In this document: piece by piece, positions 45,461-58,070 of the stretch
Layout: each line of letters begins with the position of its first letter
Position numbering within the stretch: position 1 is the first letter of the stretch
Assembly (NCBI GenBank): GCA_002914805.1
Contig: JXTB01000347.1
Span: 70,529 to 134,528, forward strand
Length of the DNA stretch: 64,000 nt
Reading direction: 5' to 3'
Origin: Parasponia andersonii
Lineage: Eukaryota; Streptophyta; Magnoliopsida; Rosales; Cannabaceae
The notes under the pieces: generated by a model
Told to the model about the DNA's origin: nothing
Databases searched by the model: none
What the model saw: the letters and a program-made list of their open reading frames with translations, nothing else
Made by a program: the position numbers and the translations under genes

Positions 45461-46448
45461 TTTCATATAAAGGAAGCTATGATTACCATCAATAGCAGCA
45501 AAAAGAGAGAGATCACAATCCAAAAAATTTTCTTTGGATAAAAATTCCCAAGTTTTTACTCACACTCTTCCTTCCTTTTAACGAAACCTAGGATCTTTTA
45601 ATGTTGTTCATTTCTTCTTCCAATCATCCGATGTTCGATGAGTAACTGCATCTATCTCCGGTGACACCGACAGCCACAAAGTTCTTTCGTTTTTTTGGCA
45701 TGTATTTTTGCACTTGCTGGGGATACAATAATAAATAAATAAATAAGATAAATTTGTTCTTTCCTATCTATAATCCTGTGAGATCTAGCGCGTGTTGAGT
45801 AAGTAGCTTTTGACGGACAGTTTTGGCCGAAAATGTCAAAAAAAGGATCAAAGTGAGATAAAATGATAAAATTGGGAGTTCAAAGCTATAAAATAAAAAA
45901 TGAGGACCTATGTAATACAGGTGATATTAACCCAAAAACAAAAACAAAAACAAGCCAAACAAACAAACAAACGGGGTTTTTGCTAAAACACACGAAAGAT
46001 TTTCCAGTGTTTGGAATTTAATTTTTGGCGTAACAGTTTGAAATATCTTAACGTGCTACTCACTATAACTACCGTTTGACTTGATTAATCCAAAACAAAA
46101 CTGCCATTTTCCCCAGCCAAAATCCAAAACAGTACACACACACACACACACTGTCTGCCTGATTCTTTTTATAAAAATCTATCACCCCATAACGTTTGGC
46201 TGCTGAGAAAACCCAAGAAAACGAGAAAGAAATCGGATGAGAAAAATTCGAAACTTGGGTTTCATTTTGTTCTCCTGGTGTCATCCCAGTACTAATTTCT
46301 GGGTTTAAGAAACGGCTGTGAGAAAAGGGTCTTGGTAAAGATTCAAAAGATTGTGGCTTTCTCGGTTTCTCCCCAGTTGCTACGGTTTCTCGAGAAAGTG
46401 TTTAACTTTTCAGTCTCTGAGATTCCTGTGTAAACAATCATCTTAGAG
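45461..46448 (+). promoter_or_regulatory. Upstream region of CCDA, between the MULE and the start codon
   Basis: 988 bp separate the MULE end from the CCDA ATG. It holds short repeats (AAAT at 45731-45748, CAAA-type at 45938-45973, CA at 46135-46151). No unambiguous TATA box was found; the 5' UTR probably begins within the last 200-400 bp. Only position supports a promoter role. Confidence 0.4.
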
Positions 46449-49400
46449 ATGAGTTTGACTCTAAACTGTTATGGTAGCTATGGCATTAATTCTCACAGAT
46501 TTTCGAACCTCAAGGGGGCTCGCAAAAGCATTCATGGTGAGTTTATTTCATCTCTAATTTCGAATCATATGGTTCTATGTATTTTAGGGTTTTATGTACT
46601 CTAAGCAGAACAAAGTAACTAGTTTTTCATTTGTTTCATTCCAAGTACTCTGCGTATATACCCCCAAAAAAATGAAAAATGAAAAATTTGTATTGACTTT
46701 GAAGAGTTTCATTGAGCTGTTGATAAGGGTTGATTCCCAATTTGCTAAGTTGTAAATGGCATTATGTACTCAGCATAATCCTTTACTTCAGTCCTTTTAT
46801 ATCTAGTATGGTGAGAGGCCTATATATTTGTATGCCTATGATCTAGAGGGCTTTGCTTGTATGAGTGTTATGTGACACATCGCTTTTCAAACCTGTATTT
46901 TCAAGGTAAGCATGTGAGGCCAATTACACTGCTGAGAAGATCTTCATCCGATGAGAATCATTGCCGAGATCTTGCATCCTTGTCGAAAAACGATGGAAGC
47001 AGCAACAGCTTGAGCTTTATGGCATTTGTAAATGCAATGGCAGGTAATTGTCGTCATTCTTTTCTTAACGTGATATGTTTTACTGTATTTGGTTTTCTGT
47101 TGCTTGTTCTTTATCTTTCCAAAGAGATGTATCATTCACTGATAAAAGGCTATGGTGGGTTTGTGAATGGCATACATAGAATTTCCAACATGAATAGCCA
47201 AGATAGCTGTCTTAACGTGACATATTTCTAGTTAGCTTCATTGATTATACTGGTTGTGTTTCATTTTTCATGTTTTAGTTTTATTTGTAGTTACCGATTC
47301 ACAATATTTTTTTTTCTCTTAGTTCATTTATGAGTAAATCGAGACTTGTTGAAGTGCTTGCTTGTAATCAGTTACCTCTGTTTATGATGTTTTCAGTAGC
47401 AAATTTGGTTGCAGTGGACGTAGCAAAGGCAGTGAGTACAAGGACCCTTCTTCTTTTCCCTTTTTTTTCCTTCTTAAAGTAAAGAATTTGCCATTCTGAG
47501 CCTCCTCATTTATTATTCTTCCTCTAGAATACTTCATTAGTTATTATTACAGATCTTTTAGTTCTTTTTTGTATTTTCAATTGAAGCTTTGAAAACTTTA
47601 GGTGTCATAGTTACACTTGTTTTTCAAGAAATATAATCATTCACACTTTTTTCCCAAAAGATATTGCTTACGCTTTCTAAGCTGTTATGATACACTGCAT
47701 CCTAGTTGTATTTGCACAAATCCAGGAACTTAAATTCTTTTCCTTTTTTTTAATCAGGAAAATGCTGCTTCAGTGTATACTTTGGCAGATGGAAGCCTTG
47801 GAGATTGGTTTGGAGGCTTCCTTTTTTCTGCTGGACAACAGGCTAATGAAGCTGTTCAGGACCAATTATCAGCACTAAGTTTCACTAGGTTCAGTTCCAC
47901 TCTTTTTCCCTCAATTTCTGGTGGTATCTTTGAACTTACATCTGTTTTATGCTATACTTTTCACTGTGAATTATTTTCTGCAGTTTGGCAGTTATTTTTG
48001 GGGCAGGGCTTGTGACCAGCCTTTCTCCTTGCACTTTAAGTGTTTTACCACTAACCCTTGGTTACATTGGTAAGTAGTTTATGCCTTATATCTTTTGGCA
48101 ATTGTCTCTTTCTCTTTGGAAAGAATGTGTTGCAAAGTTTTGCATGTCACTGTTCTATATAATGCTTTATGGATTATTACAGGTGCATTTGGCTCTGGGA
48201 AAGGCAGAGCAGAGGTAATTGTTTGTTAAAATGAGTTATTTTCATCCCTAATGTTCCTTCTATATTTTTCATTACTGAACATGTGTGCTATAGAACTATA
48301 GGGTTACTGTTGGCATGTAAAACTATATTGAAAAAAGTGAGGAAGATGATAAACTAATATTTCATTGGTATTGGCTCTTTAAGAAGAATTTTGAAATCTG
48401 GTAGTTACATATATTGAAATGAAGGTCATTTATGGATATGTGTTTCTTTGCATCAACCGCACAGGTCTTGTTTTGTGAATTTTAATGTCATTTCTAGCCA
48501 GGTCATTGGGAATTCAATTGCATTCTCACTGGGATTGGCAACTACGCTAGCAATCTTAGGGATAGCAGCTTCATTTGCTGGAAAGGCATATGGACAGATA
48601 GGGCAAGGGTTACCTTTAGCTGCTTCAGGTTTAGCTGTTGTTATGGGGCTTAATCTCCTTGAGGTATTAATTCATGTTGCTTTAGAAGAATGTTCTGACT
48701 CGACTCTTTCTGACTTATGCTGACTATTCTTTGTAAGGCCAATCTTACATATTAACTCTGCAGATAATTGAACTACGACTTCCGTCCTTTTTTGACAATT
48801 TTGATGCCCGTGCTGCTGCTGCAAATTTGCCATCAAGTAATTGAAATTTTTTCTTCTAAACCTCTAGTTTTTCTTGCTTTTATTATTTGTATGAACTTGG
48901 TTTTCTATTATATCTTACAAGTTTCAATTTTGGAACAATTTGATAGGTGTTCAAGCATATCTAGCTGGCCTTACATTTGCTTTGGCTGCCTCACCATGCA
49001 GTACACCAGTGCTTGCGACCTTGTTAGGATATGTAGCTACTTCCAAGGTATTTTAAATATCTTTTATCGCCTTTGGGTTCATCCCAAAGAGCCCCATCCC
49101 AACCGTAGATTTAAAAAAAAAAAAAAAAAAGGTCCTAAGTTTCTTTTCTCTTTTTTTTTTTTCCCTACTTTTGGTAATTATTTCCAGTGACACAGTATCT
49201 CTTACTTTTAAACAGATAATATGTTGCTCAAAAAACAAGTAAAAAGTTGAGAATGAATTTCGGAGATGGATACTAGCACATTCATGATTGGCATTGTTTG
49301 CACCTATTATTCATGTCTATTTGGTTTACCTTTGTAATGGCAATATTACTTCTATGATAGGATCCAGTTATAGGGGGAAGCCTACTGTTGACCTATACAA

Positions 49401-49581
49401 CTGGCTATGTTGCTCCTCTGCTCCTCGCTGCTTCTTTTGCCGGAGCATTGCAGGTATGTCGCTTTTAATTGGAGAGACTAAATGCAGTGTTTTGTTAAAA
49501 GAGGAAGTAAGCCCTGCCTTCTACCAGTTATTCTAACTTCGATTATCATGAAATGACTGCTGCTTATGCTCTCACCCTCCC

Positions 49582-49612
<31 letters not shown>

Positions 49613-50158
49613 AGAAAGAAAAAAGGATTTTAAAAGGAAACTTCACTTGACATATGATGGCAATGTCTTGAGAAATACCAGAAAGCTTCTAGATCTGGTT
49701 GCGACAAACTGATATTCTGCTTTCCATTGTTCGGGTCATTGAAAGTCAAAATTACTGATTTGTTGTTTTCTCAAATTCTATCTATTCAAATATAATTTGA
49801 TCCATCCTATGTCCAGAGTCTGCTTTCGTTTCGCAAGTTCTCTGCATGGATCAACCCAGTAAGGTGATTCTTCATCTTTCTTTTGATCTTTTCCAATTAT
49901 TGAACATAATTTAGCTCTATGGTTAATCTCTTGTAATACACTCTTGTGATGGGAGCTAAACTTTCAGTGCATGTCTACACTTAGACCTCTTTCCTAACCA
50001 TTCCCATGTAGTTCTTCTGCTAACTTACTCTTTCCTAGTTCTCACTGTTTTTTTCCCCTTTTCATTTTATTTGTCTTTGCAGTGGTGCCCTTTTGTTAGG
50101 AGGAGGCGTATATACCTTCTTAGATAGACTTTTCCCGGCCACAACAATGTCCATGTAG
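46449..50158 (+). CDS. CCDA: CcdA, plastid cytochrome c biogenesis / thiol-disulfide transmembrane transporter
   Basis: Twelve exons, phases consistent throughout: 46449-46536, 46906-47043, 47397-47431, 47758-47888, 47984-48069, 48183-48214, 48502-48663, 48764-48836, 48947-49047, 49361-49453, 49817-49863, 50083-50158. CDS 1062 nt, 353 aa, matching the roughly 350 aa of the plant family. The first ~75 residues are Ser/Arg-rich without a domain, as expected of a plastid transit peptide, followed by a spacer. From residue ~131 several hydrophobic helices form the DsbD/CcdA transmembrane domain. The two redox cysteines are Cys147 in [12 protein letters not shown] and Cys266 in [10 protein letters not shown]. 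CcdA carries reducing power from stromal thioredoxin across the thylakoid membrane to HCF164, needed for cytochrome b6f assembly. The gene looks intact. It converges with the DUF4408 gene. Function is from the family. Confidence 0.95.
49578..49612 (+). repeat. Poly-C then poly-A run in CCDA intron 10
   Basis: An unbroken run of about 24 C followed by about 11 A, between the exons at 49361-49453 and 49817-49863. Long C homopolymers are rare in plant introns and prone to length errors. Confidence 0.9.
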
Positions 50159-50326
50159 AGATTTGATGCTGAACAAAAGATACAAGATAAAACAAGTCCA
50201 AAGCAGCAGAAGAGGGTAATGGGTTTACTCTGGATTAATTTGTCTTTGGCTTCTTGTATAGTATAAGATCGTGACTTGTAGAAGGAAGGTAGAAATGCAG
50301 AATTATGGCCATGTTTACTATTATGT

Positions 50327-50332
50327 AATAAA
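50327..50332 (+). terminator. Candidate polyadenylation signal of CCDA
   Basis: AATAAA about 170 bp after the stop codon, preceded by a T/G-rich stretch (TTGTATAGTATAAG). Confidence 0.5.
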
Positions 50333-52012
50333 CTGTTACGAGAATGGAAATAAGTATGTAGTGTTTTCTTTCCGGTGAATCTGTCCTATTCATTCATGTA
50401 TTTACTTGCACGTTTGGAACATAAAGTTTTTGGTGAATCTCTCTCGCAATTAGTGAAATAGGAAAAGGACAACTCAATCTTTAAGTCACTATCTTTCCCT
50501 TTCCATCATGTTCCTACATAGTTTAACTAGTTTTAACATGTTCACTTTTTAGCAGCCATGTTCCCCAGTTTGCAAATTTACAATTGGTTAAGACTTTGTT
50601 TCTGCAGGTAAAAAGAATGGAAATCAAATTGCCTCTTGAGAAAGACTTCATAGTTTTATGAGAATTTTTCATAATTTTAATTATTTTCTCTCATATATCA
50701 TGCAAAAGGCTGACCAAGGAGTAAGTGTATAAACATCTGACACGTTGAGACAGCCGCAAAGGTGCTCTATTTTTTATTCAAGCAATGCCTATCCATAAAA
50801 TGTTTTCGGAACCGATATGCTTAAGCCTCAAGGCGCCTGAATGGTCCAAGCCTCATAAATAAGTTTCGAACATTGGAGCCTTCTATCAAATTCTGGCATG
50901 GGATAGAGACCATAGACCAGATAAGATGAGTATGCCTGGCCTTACTGAATTCTCTCAGTTCGCCAAGAGGTGACATCATCAAACAGAAGCAGTGCTTCCT
51001 TACATAGTGACTAGTGAGGACTGAGGAGTTATGACAGTAAAGTATTAAGTATTAACACATACTCCTTTTTCTATCAAAAAAATGATAGAAAATTGTGTAA
51101 CGTCACAAAATGGGGATATACACAAGTAATTGTGCCTCTTAACACTGTCATACTAAAGTAACACGCATATACCTCAATTTTTTTTTTTGTTGGGAAAATA
51201 ATTACCAACATTTTTTTTTTGGTTGAATTGGTAATTACCAACATTCTGAAAGCCAGAGGTTGACGAGAGTATTACCGACTGTCCTAGTGGCGCAGAGCTA
51301 CCCTAAAGCTGCCTATTTTTCGAGTGCCTTTCCAAACATTTTATCGAACATACGATATTTAATTGTGTCCACTACATTAGTGATTCGTACACGCCGAAAA
51401 CACTTGTTGAGATTCTTTAGACAATAGTCAAGGATCGAATAATAAACCTCAAACATTAAAATATGTACTACTTCGTTAAATTTCAAATACTACTACTTAA
51501 TACTTCAATATTAAAAACGAGTGTAGCATACTAATCAGTAAAAGCTACCTCAACATTAAAGCGAACGCTAATTAAGTCAACATGACACCCACGTCTTTTA
51601 ACTAAATAAACCACAGTTTATATCCAATAATGAATTATCTTTCTCTATTTCACGCTTGCAAGTCAAGCTGTAAAGCTATGCACCAAGGTAAAAATACATA
51701 ATTTCGAGTTTATAGAAAATAAAATAAAAAAATAAATAGGAAGAGTTGAAAGCAGAGTCCAAGAATTCAATCATACATAAAATGAAAAGAGAACCTTTTC
51801 AAAGCTTTACCATTTAATTCTAACATTTTATGGCTTCGCATTCCACCACTTTGGTTAATTTACCACTGCTGTAAAAAAAGTCTCTCCATGATATCTCGTA
51901 TCATCCTACCCTTTTTTCCTGCACGTAAAAGGAAAGCCTCGAGACTTGAACCAATCTGATCGTCTCGATGATGATGATGATGATGAGCACGCTCGGACGC
52001 TCCTCCAAACCA
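50333..52012. other. Intergenic region between two convergent genes
   Basis: Holds the 3' ends of CCDA and of the DUF4408 gene. No open frame with coding character and no mobile-element ends were found. T-runs occur at 51179-51190 and 51212-51222. Confidence 0.6.
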
Positions 52013-53187
52013 CTAGTGGGCCCCACGCCTGATCATCTCCTGGTACTGATTCAACGACTCCTGCCTCTGCAGCCTCATCTCCTCGTTGAACTTCTTGATG
52101 AACGCCTCGACTCGCCGGTTCAACTCGTCCTGACTCAGCGACGGTTCCTTCCTCAGCTTCCCCGCCCCGCTCCTCGACGCCGGGCTCAGCTCAGTCGCCG
52201 ACGACGAGTTGTGGAACTTCTCCGCCGCCGGAGGAGGAGAGCTGAACATTTCCGCCGCCGCCGCCGTACGAGCGTTCCTCCGCACGTGCGACTCCCACGT
52301 GTCGGACTTCTTCAGGTGCCTCGTCAGTGGCATCGAACGGCCCTCCGTTATCGTCTTCCACGTGCTCTCCAGCGTGTCCTGCCTCTTCGGCTTCGACACT
52401 CTCAGCGACTTCCCCCCTACACAACAACCCAAAAACTTCGCTTTAATCACATCTTTGCCACTTGATCAGGTGCAACGCTGACCACCGAAAGTTAAAATGG
52501 ACTGACCAATCAAAAATTCACAAGAAAAAAGAAAGTACCTTCAGGACTGGCTTTGACAGATTTTCGGTGACCAAACCTAGCAGAAACCGGCGGTTTCTCG
52601 TTCTCATTTGAAAAACAAATCTCAAGAGAATCTTTCCTCTGTAAACCATTCCACGCCAACGACGCTGCAACCGCTTCATCATCCTCAACCTCACCACCGT
52701 TCATCACAAACAACTCCTCTTTCTCCGCCACTCTTGGCGGCGGCGCGTGGGCTTCCGAGACCTTTGCCGCCGCCGCCGCCACGTCATTCGGATCGTAACC
52801 GTATCCAGTCAAAACGACGCCGCTGTACATCGCGTAATCCGTCCTCGCGACCTCGCCTCCCGAGATCTTCACCGCCTCGGCCGTCACCGGCGGAACCATC
52901 ATCGCCGGCGAGATCAACGGCGGCGGCGGCTCGTCCACCTTCTGGTGGAGCTTCGAGGAAGCGACGATGCTGATTATGATGCAGTTGATGACGACGTAGA
53001 GGTAAGGAGGCTTCAGCCATGAGAGGACGAAGCTCCACAGGGAAGGGACCTCGGAAGCCACGAAATCGGTCACCACCGGAACGGAGAGCTTCAGAGCCAC
53101 CGCCATGGATAAAACTCCGGTTGAGATCAGCACTACTTTGAGAGAGAGCGCCCAACTGTTGCTCGAGCCCGAAGAGTACATCGCCAT
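52013..53187 (-). CDS. DUF4408 / DUF761 domain protein, plant-specific, function unknown
   Basis: Two exons: 53187-52539 and 52416-52013. The intron (52538-52417) has a GTAC donor and a TGTAG acceptor. 350 aa. The N-terminus carries DUF4408: SWALSLKVVLISTGVLSMAV and LWSFVLSWLKPPYLYVVINC, two hydrophobic segments at about residues 11-33 and 47-72, probably membrane-embedded. The middle is Pro/Ala/Glu-rich and disordered. The C-terminus carries DUF761: MPLTRHLKKSDTWE, then LSQDELNRRVEAFIKKFNEE and MRLQRQESLNQYQEM, ending RRGAH with TAG at 52015-52013. Paralogues respond to stress and hormones in several plants, but no biochemical role is settled. The start is the first ATG after a TATA box 65 bp upstream. 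Exon 1 is markedly GC-richer than the surroundings, as plant coding exons are. Confidence 0.9.
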
Positions 53188-53251
53188 CGGTGAAGGTTCC
53201 AGAATCCAGAGCCGAGGACTATATTAGAGAGGGGTACTAGTAACGAGGAGA

Positions 53252-53261
53252 CTATATATAG
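53252..53261 (-). promoter_or_regulatory. TATA box of the DUF4408 gene
   Basis: CTATATATAG, 65 bp upstream of the ATG, implying a leader of roughly 30-35 nt. Further upstream are ACGT-core elements (CACGTA at 53410 and 53436). Confidence 0.65.
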
Positions 53262-53504
53262 ACGAAGAGTACGGAACTCTTTTGTGAGTGTGATGGAACG
53301 TGAGCCGTAAGATCAAGTTGTGGAAAATTCAAAGGAAAATGAATAAAAGAAAATTAAAAAGTGGGGGGAAATTTGGGATGGGTTGGTCTGCCATGTAGAT
53401 AAGAAGTGACACGTAAGCAAGTAATGGGTTTCTTCCACGTAGCACTTGTGACAAGTGGTGTGTGGCTTTAAGCCTTTACCACATGAACAAGTTTTTGAGG
53501 TAAA

Positions 53505-53505
<1 letters not shown>

Positions 53506-53536
<31 letters not shown>
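53506..53536. repeat. (GA)n microsatellite
   Basis: About 15 AG units, roughly 250 bp upstream of the DUF4408 gene TATA box. Confidence 0.95.
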
Positions 53537-53541
<5 letters not shown>

Positions 53542-55314
53542 TTCTCTAATATTAGAAAATGGCATAAGAGTTGTAATTAACATGAGACTTAGCTTCAAAG
53601 TTAGCCAACTTTAGTCCTATATGGCAATGATGAATTTGCATTTTGATTCAATAAAGATGTGACAGTTAAACCATGGTAATTATACAGATGGTTTCCCAAA
53701 CTAGTTAGCTTACAAAATTTTGAGAAGTGATTAATTTTTAAAGATTGCATTCAGCTAATTGCTATGACTGAAATATTTAGTTGGGTCTTATCACTTGTTA
53801 GTGTTACATTATTACATCTTTTGTGCTGTCTTCAAAGTCAATCAATTTCTGGGTCAATTCTTAGCCAAAAGGGCACAAACACGGAAAGCTCCGTAGAGAT
53901 AAAACCAAGTCACTGGTTGAAAGAGCACAGATAATTTGGTGAAGTTTTATAAAGATTTTGTACTTAGGATAGCTACTAGAAAAAGCATGTTGGGTGTCCT
54001 GAAACTACTAGAGGAGTCTTTAGTGTTTTTTTTTTTATATTTTTTTTAATAACTATTAGTAATATAGTATAGCTGGTGTTGCTTCTTTAAGTCGGTAGTG
54101 TTATGTTTGGCTGTCCATTTTGGGATTAAGAACTCCCTTGTGACAGATAAAGATCACTGCATTCCCAAAATTCCTGGCATAGTGCCATTGTGGCTTTCCA
54201 AAGCCATCAATTTAATACAACACAAATGACCAAAACCTGCATGATCCTCCTAATGATCCAATGTTTCTTAATGTGGGGTTTAATTATTTTAGGCTTTAAA
54301 TTTAAAACATATATAAAATTCCATGGTTGATTAATTTTTTAATGTGGGTTTATTGATAATCGTCCTAGAGAACCCAACCACAGCTAGCTACTACTTCTCA
54401 TGTTGTATTAAATGTTTTTTTTTTTTTTTTTTTTGCTCTGAGTGTTGTATTAAAGCTCTGAGTGTTGTGTTAATTGTTTAATGCATTATGCTGTGGGTGT
54501 TGTCAGGAACACAACATTTGAATAATTTAAAAAGCTGAGTCTTCACAACGGCTATATATTATTTGACCGTTAAGACCGGAGGTGTTTCATGATCCTTGAT
54601 CACCGGCCCACTGGCTTGATCGGTATTTTGGGCTTCCCACGTGCCAATCGGCCTTATTGGTTCACCTCTTACCGACCACACTAGATGTACCATATGGGAT
54701 TTTCTTTTCCTTTTGTTTTTCTTTTTTCCTGAAAAAATAAGAGAGAAAAATATGGATATGCAGTCGGCAAATGCAGGTGAATATGGGTAGTGTGAACAGA
54801 TTTTAGAAACAATTTAATGTGTTGAGCTCAAGAAAATTGCCTCATTAATGTAAAATTCATTTCAAGGTAGTATTTGGTTTGTTCTGAATTGTAATAGTCA
54901 CTAAAAGACACACGTGAAGTCAACCGCTTAGATTGACAGTAATAAAAATGCAATTTTTTATTCTGATTCTTCTGCCTTGTAAAATAGTCCCATGTGTCTA
55001 CTTTTATTTATATATATATAGACAACAATCCAACGGTTAAAAAGAAAATATTTATTCATATATAAAAATAAAAATAGATTAGTAACTTATATATATATAT
55101 ATATATATGAGTATTAAGATATTAATTTGACCAATGAAAATTTAGTATATATATTTTTTTATTGTAAAAAATAAGAAAAAAAGAACATTAATAATACACA
55201 TCTTTTCATATATTTCATTATAACCATTGGATCACTATCTGATAGTGATCCAACTGCTCAAATAAAAAATACCTACCTATAGGTAAAAAAAAAATACCTA
55301 TTAGATTGCCACCT

Positions 55315-55317
<3 letters not shown>

Positions 55318-55352
<35 letters not shown>
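55318..55352. repeat. (AT)n microsatellite
   Basis: About 17 TA units. Confidence 0.95.
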
Positions 55353-55355
<3 letters not shown>

Positions 55356-56701
55356 TCCCCTTTGTTTTCTTAATTCAAATACAAATGTCATTACGAGGAA
55401 AACTATTAACTAGCGGTATTTTTGTACTAACAATGTTTCATTCTTCTTCTTTTAAAAAAAAAAATAAGGGGAGAAAATTAAACAAAAAGCCTTGTAACCA
55501 AGTTTACCAATTAGGTCTGAAAAAGGGAATAAAATAAAATAAAAAACTAATTAAATTTGTCACTTTCAGCATAATTAACAAACCGACTGAAAACTGACTA
55601 GTTCATCTAAGAGGAGCATGTAATGAATAACCCTCCCCCCCACAACTTAATGTTGTCTTCTTTTTCTAATGAAAAAAAATAAAAATTAAAGTTTATAATC
55701 AAGTTCATCAATTAGGTCTCAGATTAATAAAAGTTATACAAACAAGCATCGATATAATAGAGCTGAGCTAATTAGTATTAGCTGTGTACTTTGCATTTGG
55801 TATCATTCAATGAACATATAGCTTTAGAAGTCCCCATCTTAATACTAAGCTTACCAAAAACTAGCGCCTTCTCCTATTTTATGCAGCTGCATATGGAGGA
55901 AAATGCACAGTAAGCAGAAAACTTGACCTTGTCAAATACGCAATCTGCATAATATAAAGTCAATTTAGGCAAATTTTGACACTAATAAGCATGGAAATGA
56001 CTTCGGATTTTCCTAATCAAGTAAGAAAATGTCAAGTTAAGGAAAAATAAAATGAAATAAAAAAGGGCATACCCAACATGCTTATGTATAAGTGGTAGTC
56101 TTTAATTTTGCATTTGTGTAGTTTCAATTGACTAAACTTGCTTCTCCACCAAACAAAACACAGAGATGATGAGTCAGGAGGAAAAAACCCAGATGGAAAG
56201 TCAATTTTCTGCTCCTCCAAAGTGATACAATTGGTTGGCCACTGTTTGGGAGATTGTGAAAGTCGAGAAAGTCAGAGTTTGCGTTTGTTTTGTTAACTTT
56301 ATTGACTGAAAATGTGAAGTATGATGAAATAGAAAAATTAGGCGGAGTAGATACAAGCATATATGCAAAATGAAGTTCACAAGTAAACCAAATGAAATTG
56401 TTGATTGATGATTTGTGAACTTTCACAAGGAAGAGTGTACTAGCTAGGTACTAACGTTGTGTGGGTAGAAATGATAAGAAATTAATCACCACAGATGGCA
56501 AAAAGTAGCTCATTATAAATTTGTTCTGATCATTTTGTATAAAAAAAAATTAAATGAACTATATGCTATATCAATGCCAAATTTAGCATTTTGTGGAAAA
56601 GAAAGTAACTCCAATTTGTGCTAAATATAGTATAAATTTGAACATGCGATACTTTTATATCAAATCAACGTCAACAAAAATAACGCGTACCTTAATTTAA
56701 T

Positions 56702-56874
56702 GAGTAATGTTATAGGCATCACTGGTGCTCAATACTACAATAACGTGTCAATCTATTTTTGAATATTTTTAATTAATAAACTAGGTCACACTTGATGTAT
56801 AATTATAATTAGTCAGTAAAAGACCAACAAATTATGTGGTATTAGATATCATACGGTACCTCATAACATTACTC
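56702..56874. mobile_element. MITE-like element, copy 1
   Basis: 173 bp beginning GAGTAATGTTATAGGC and ending TACCTCATAACATTACTC, so the ends are inverted repeats of about 13 bp (GAGTAATGTTATR). No coding capacity. A related copy lies at 57073-57281. The superfamily cannot be fixed because the flanking duplication is unclear. Confidence 0.6.
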
Positions 56875-57072
56875 AAAGTTAATATATGCTTCAAATATAC
56901 ATTACTATAATGATTAGTTGGATCTCCAACCAAAAATATAAAAATAGTATAACTATCACACCAAAATAGTATAAATTTGACATCATTTCATAAGTTAATC
57001 TGAAACTAATTTTAGTTCACTAAAAGTTACATTAAAAAAATATTCTATTTCTTTTCTATACTTTTCTTTTTT

Positions 57073-57281
57073 GAATAATATTATGTAGTATTATATGGTA
57101 CTCAATACCATATGAGATATATAGTGCGCAATACCACATGAGGTGACAATTTATTACTAGATTACTATAATGACATTTTCGTGCGGGATTATGTGGGATC
57201 TAGTATATTAGTTATAATTATCCAACAATAAATTGTTTTATCTTGTGGTGTTGAATATCACTGGTGTCTCATAATATTACT
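57073..57281. mobile_element. MITE-like element, copy 2
   Basis: Begins GAATAATATTATGTAGTAT and ends GGTGTCTCATAATATTACT, inverted ends related to copy 1 (GARTAATRTTAT). Inner words such as GGTACTCAATACCA and CACTGGTG also recur. About 209 bp. Confidence 0.55.
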
Positions 57282-57940
57282 TTTTTTTTTTTTTAAGAAA
57301 AAAATCTCAACAATTAGTTTTTTCACAAACTATTTAATTTTGTATTAAAAAAAGATATATTGGGAATTGAAGATTGTAGGCAGTTATAAACTAAGGTAAT
57401 AGTGGAAACAAAAAAAATAAAAAATAAATAAATAAGTCTAAAACTAACACAAAATGAATAATATTACACCAAATTATTCACCACACCAAATTTGGTGTAG
57501 AATGTGCAATTTGGTTGGAGGGCACTTTTTAAACCAAAATGGTGTATTACACTATTATACAATTTAGTTGGAGATGGCCTTAGATTAGAACATTAGTAAT
57601 TAATAAGAGGAGAAGACATTTCGTTTCCGAAAATTCATGTTTCAATGCAAAATAAAATATCTTTTAGCATAGATGCATTTTAGCACAACTCAAAAATATT
57701 TTCTAACTTTAACATTTACACACTGTATTATGCTAAATCTTGTATTGACAAATCCATCTGCATTGAAGAAGGGCCGAGGGTTTCTTTTTTCAGTTATTTA
57801 GCAGCTACATGACTACTTTCTTTCTTTTTTTTTTTTTTTGCATTGTAGACAGTCAGGGTTTGTTTTTTTTTTTTTTTCAGAAGTCACCTGACCAAGTTAC
57901 TTTTGGAGATGATTAAAATTCGAAGCAAACAATTCTTTCG
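57282..57940. other. Non-coding, short repeats
   Basis: The segment 57470-57585 has inverted words (CCAAATTTGGTG, ACCAAAATGGTGT, CAATTTGGTTGGAG) of a common plant repeat type. T-runs at 57826-57839 and 57864-57878. No gene seen. Confidence 0.5.
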
Positions 57941-58070
57941 CTGATGTGGTGACATAGCGGCAAGAGATGATTACTCTACAAACTCTTTCTCCTATTAGTC
58001 AGAAGTTCGATACTTGGCGTCCGCACCTAGTCCTTTGGAAATAATGAGGTTGTGGTACAACTCATGAAAG
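57941..58070 (+). mobile_element. Possible tRNA-derived SINE
   Basis: A box-A-like TGGTGACATAGCGG at 57947-57960 and a box-B-like AAGTTCGATAC at 58003-58013, about 43 bp apart, as in RNA polymerase III promoters of plant SINEs. The tail (GGTTGTGGTACAACTCATG) ends exactly where the plastid-derived sequence begins. No target duplication seen; tentative. Confidence 0.3.

Larger units (their letters stand above)
53262..56701. other. Intergenic, AT-rich, simple repeats
   Basis: Contains (GA)n at 53506-53536, a T-run at 54413-54434 followed by a short tandem repeat (GCTCTGAGTGTTGTATTAAA and a variant, 54435-54473), and (AT)n at 55091-55107 and 55318-55352. Small frames at 55352 and 56032-56426 lack any family resemblance. 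No gene seen. Confidence 0.6.

Noticed and set aside
51270-51310. A tRNA-like phrase (CTAGTGGCGCAGAGC)
   Set aside because: No cloverleaf, no box B at proper distance and no acceptor pairing.
51968-52481. 165-aa and 90-aa plus-strand ORFs opposite the DUF4408/DUF761 gene
   Set aside because: Shadow frames of a GC-rich exon; the minus strand has the domains, splice sites and TATA box.
52608-53155. ORFs of 91-123 aa on both strands over exon 1 of the DUF4408 gene
   Set aside because: Pro/Arg-rich shadow frames without domain similarity.
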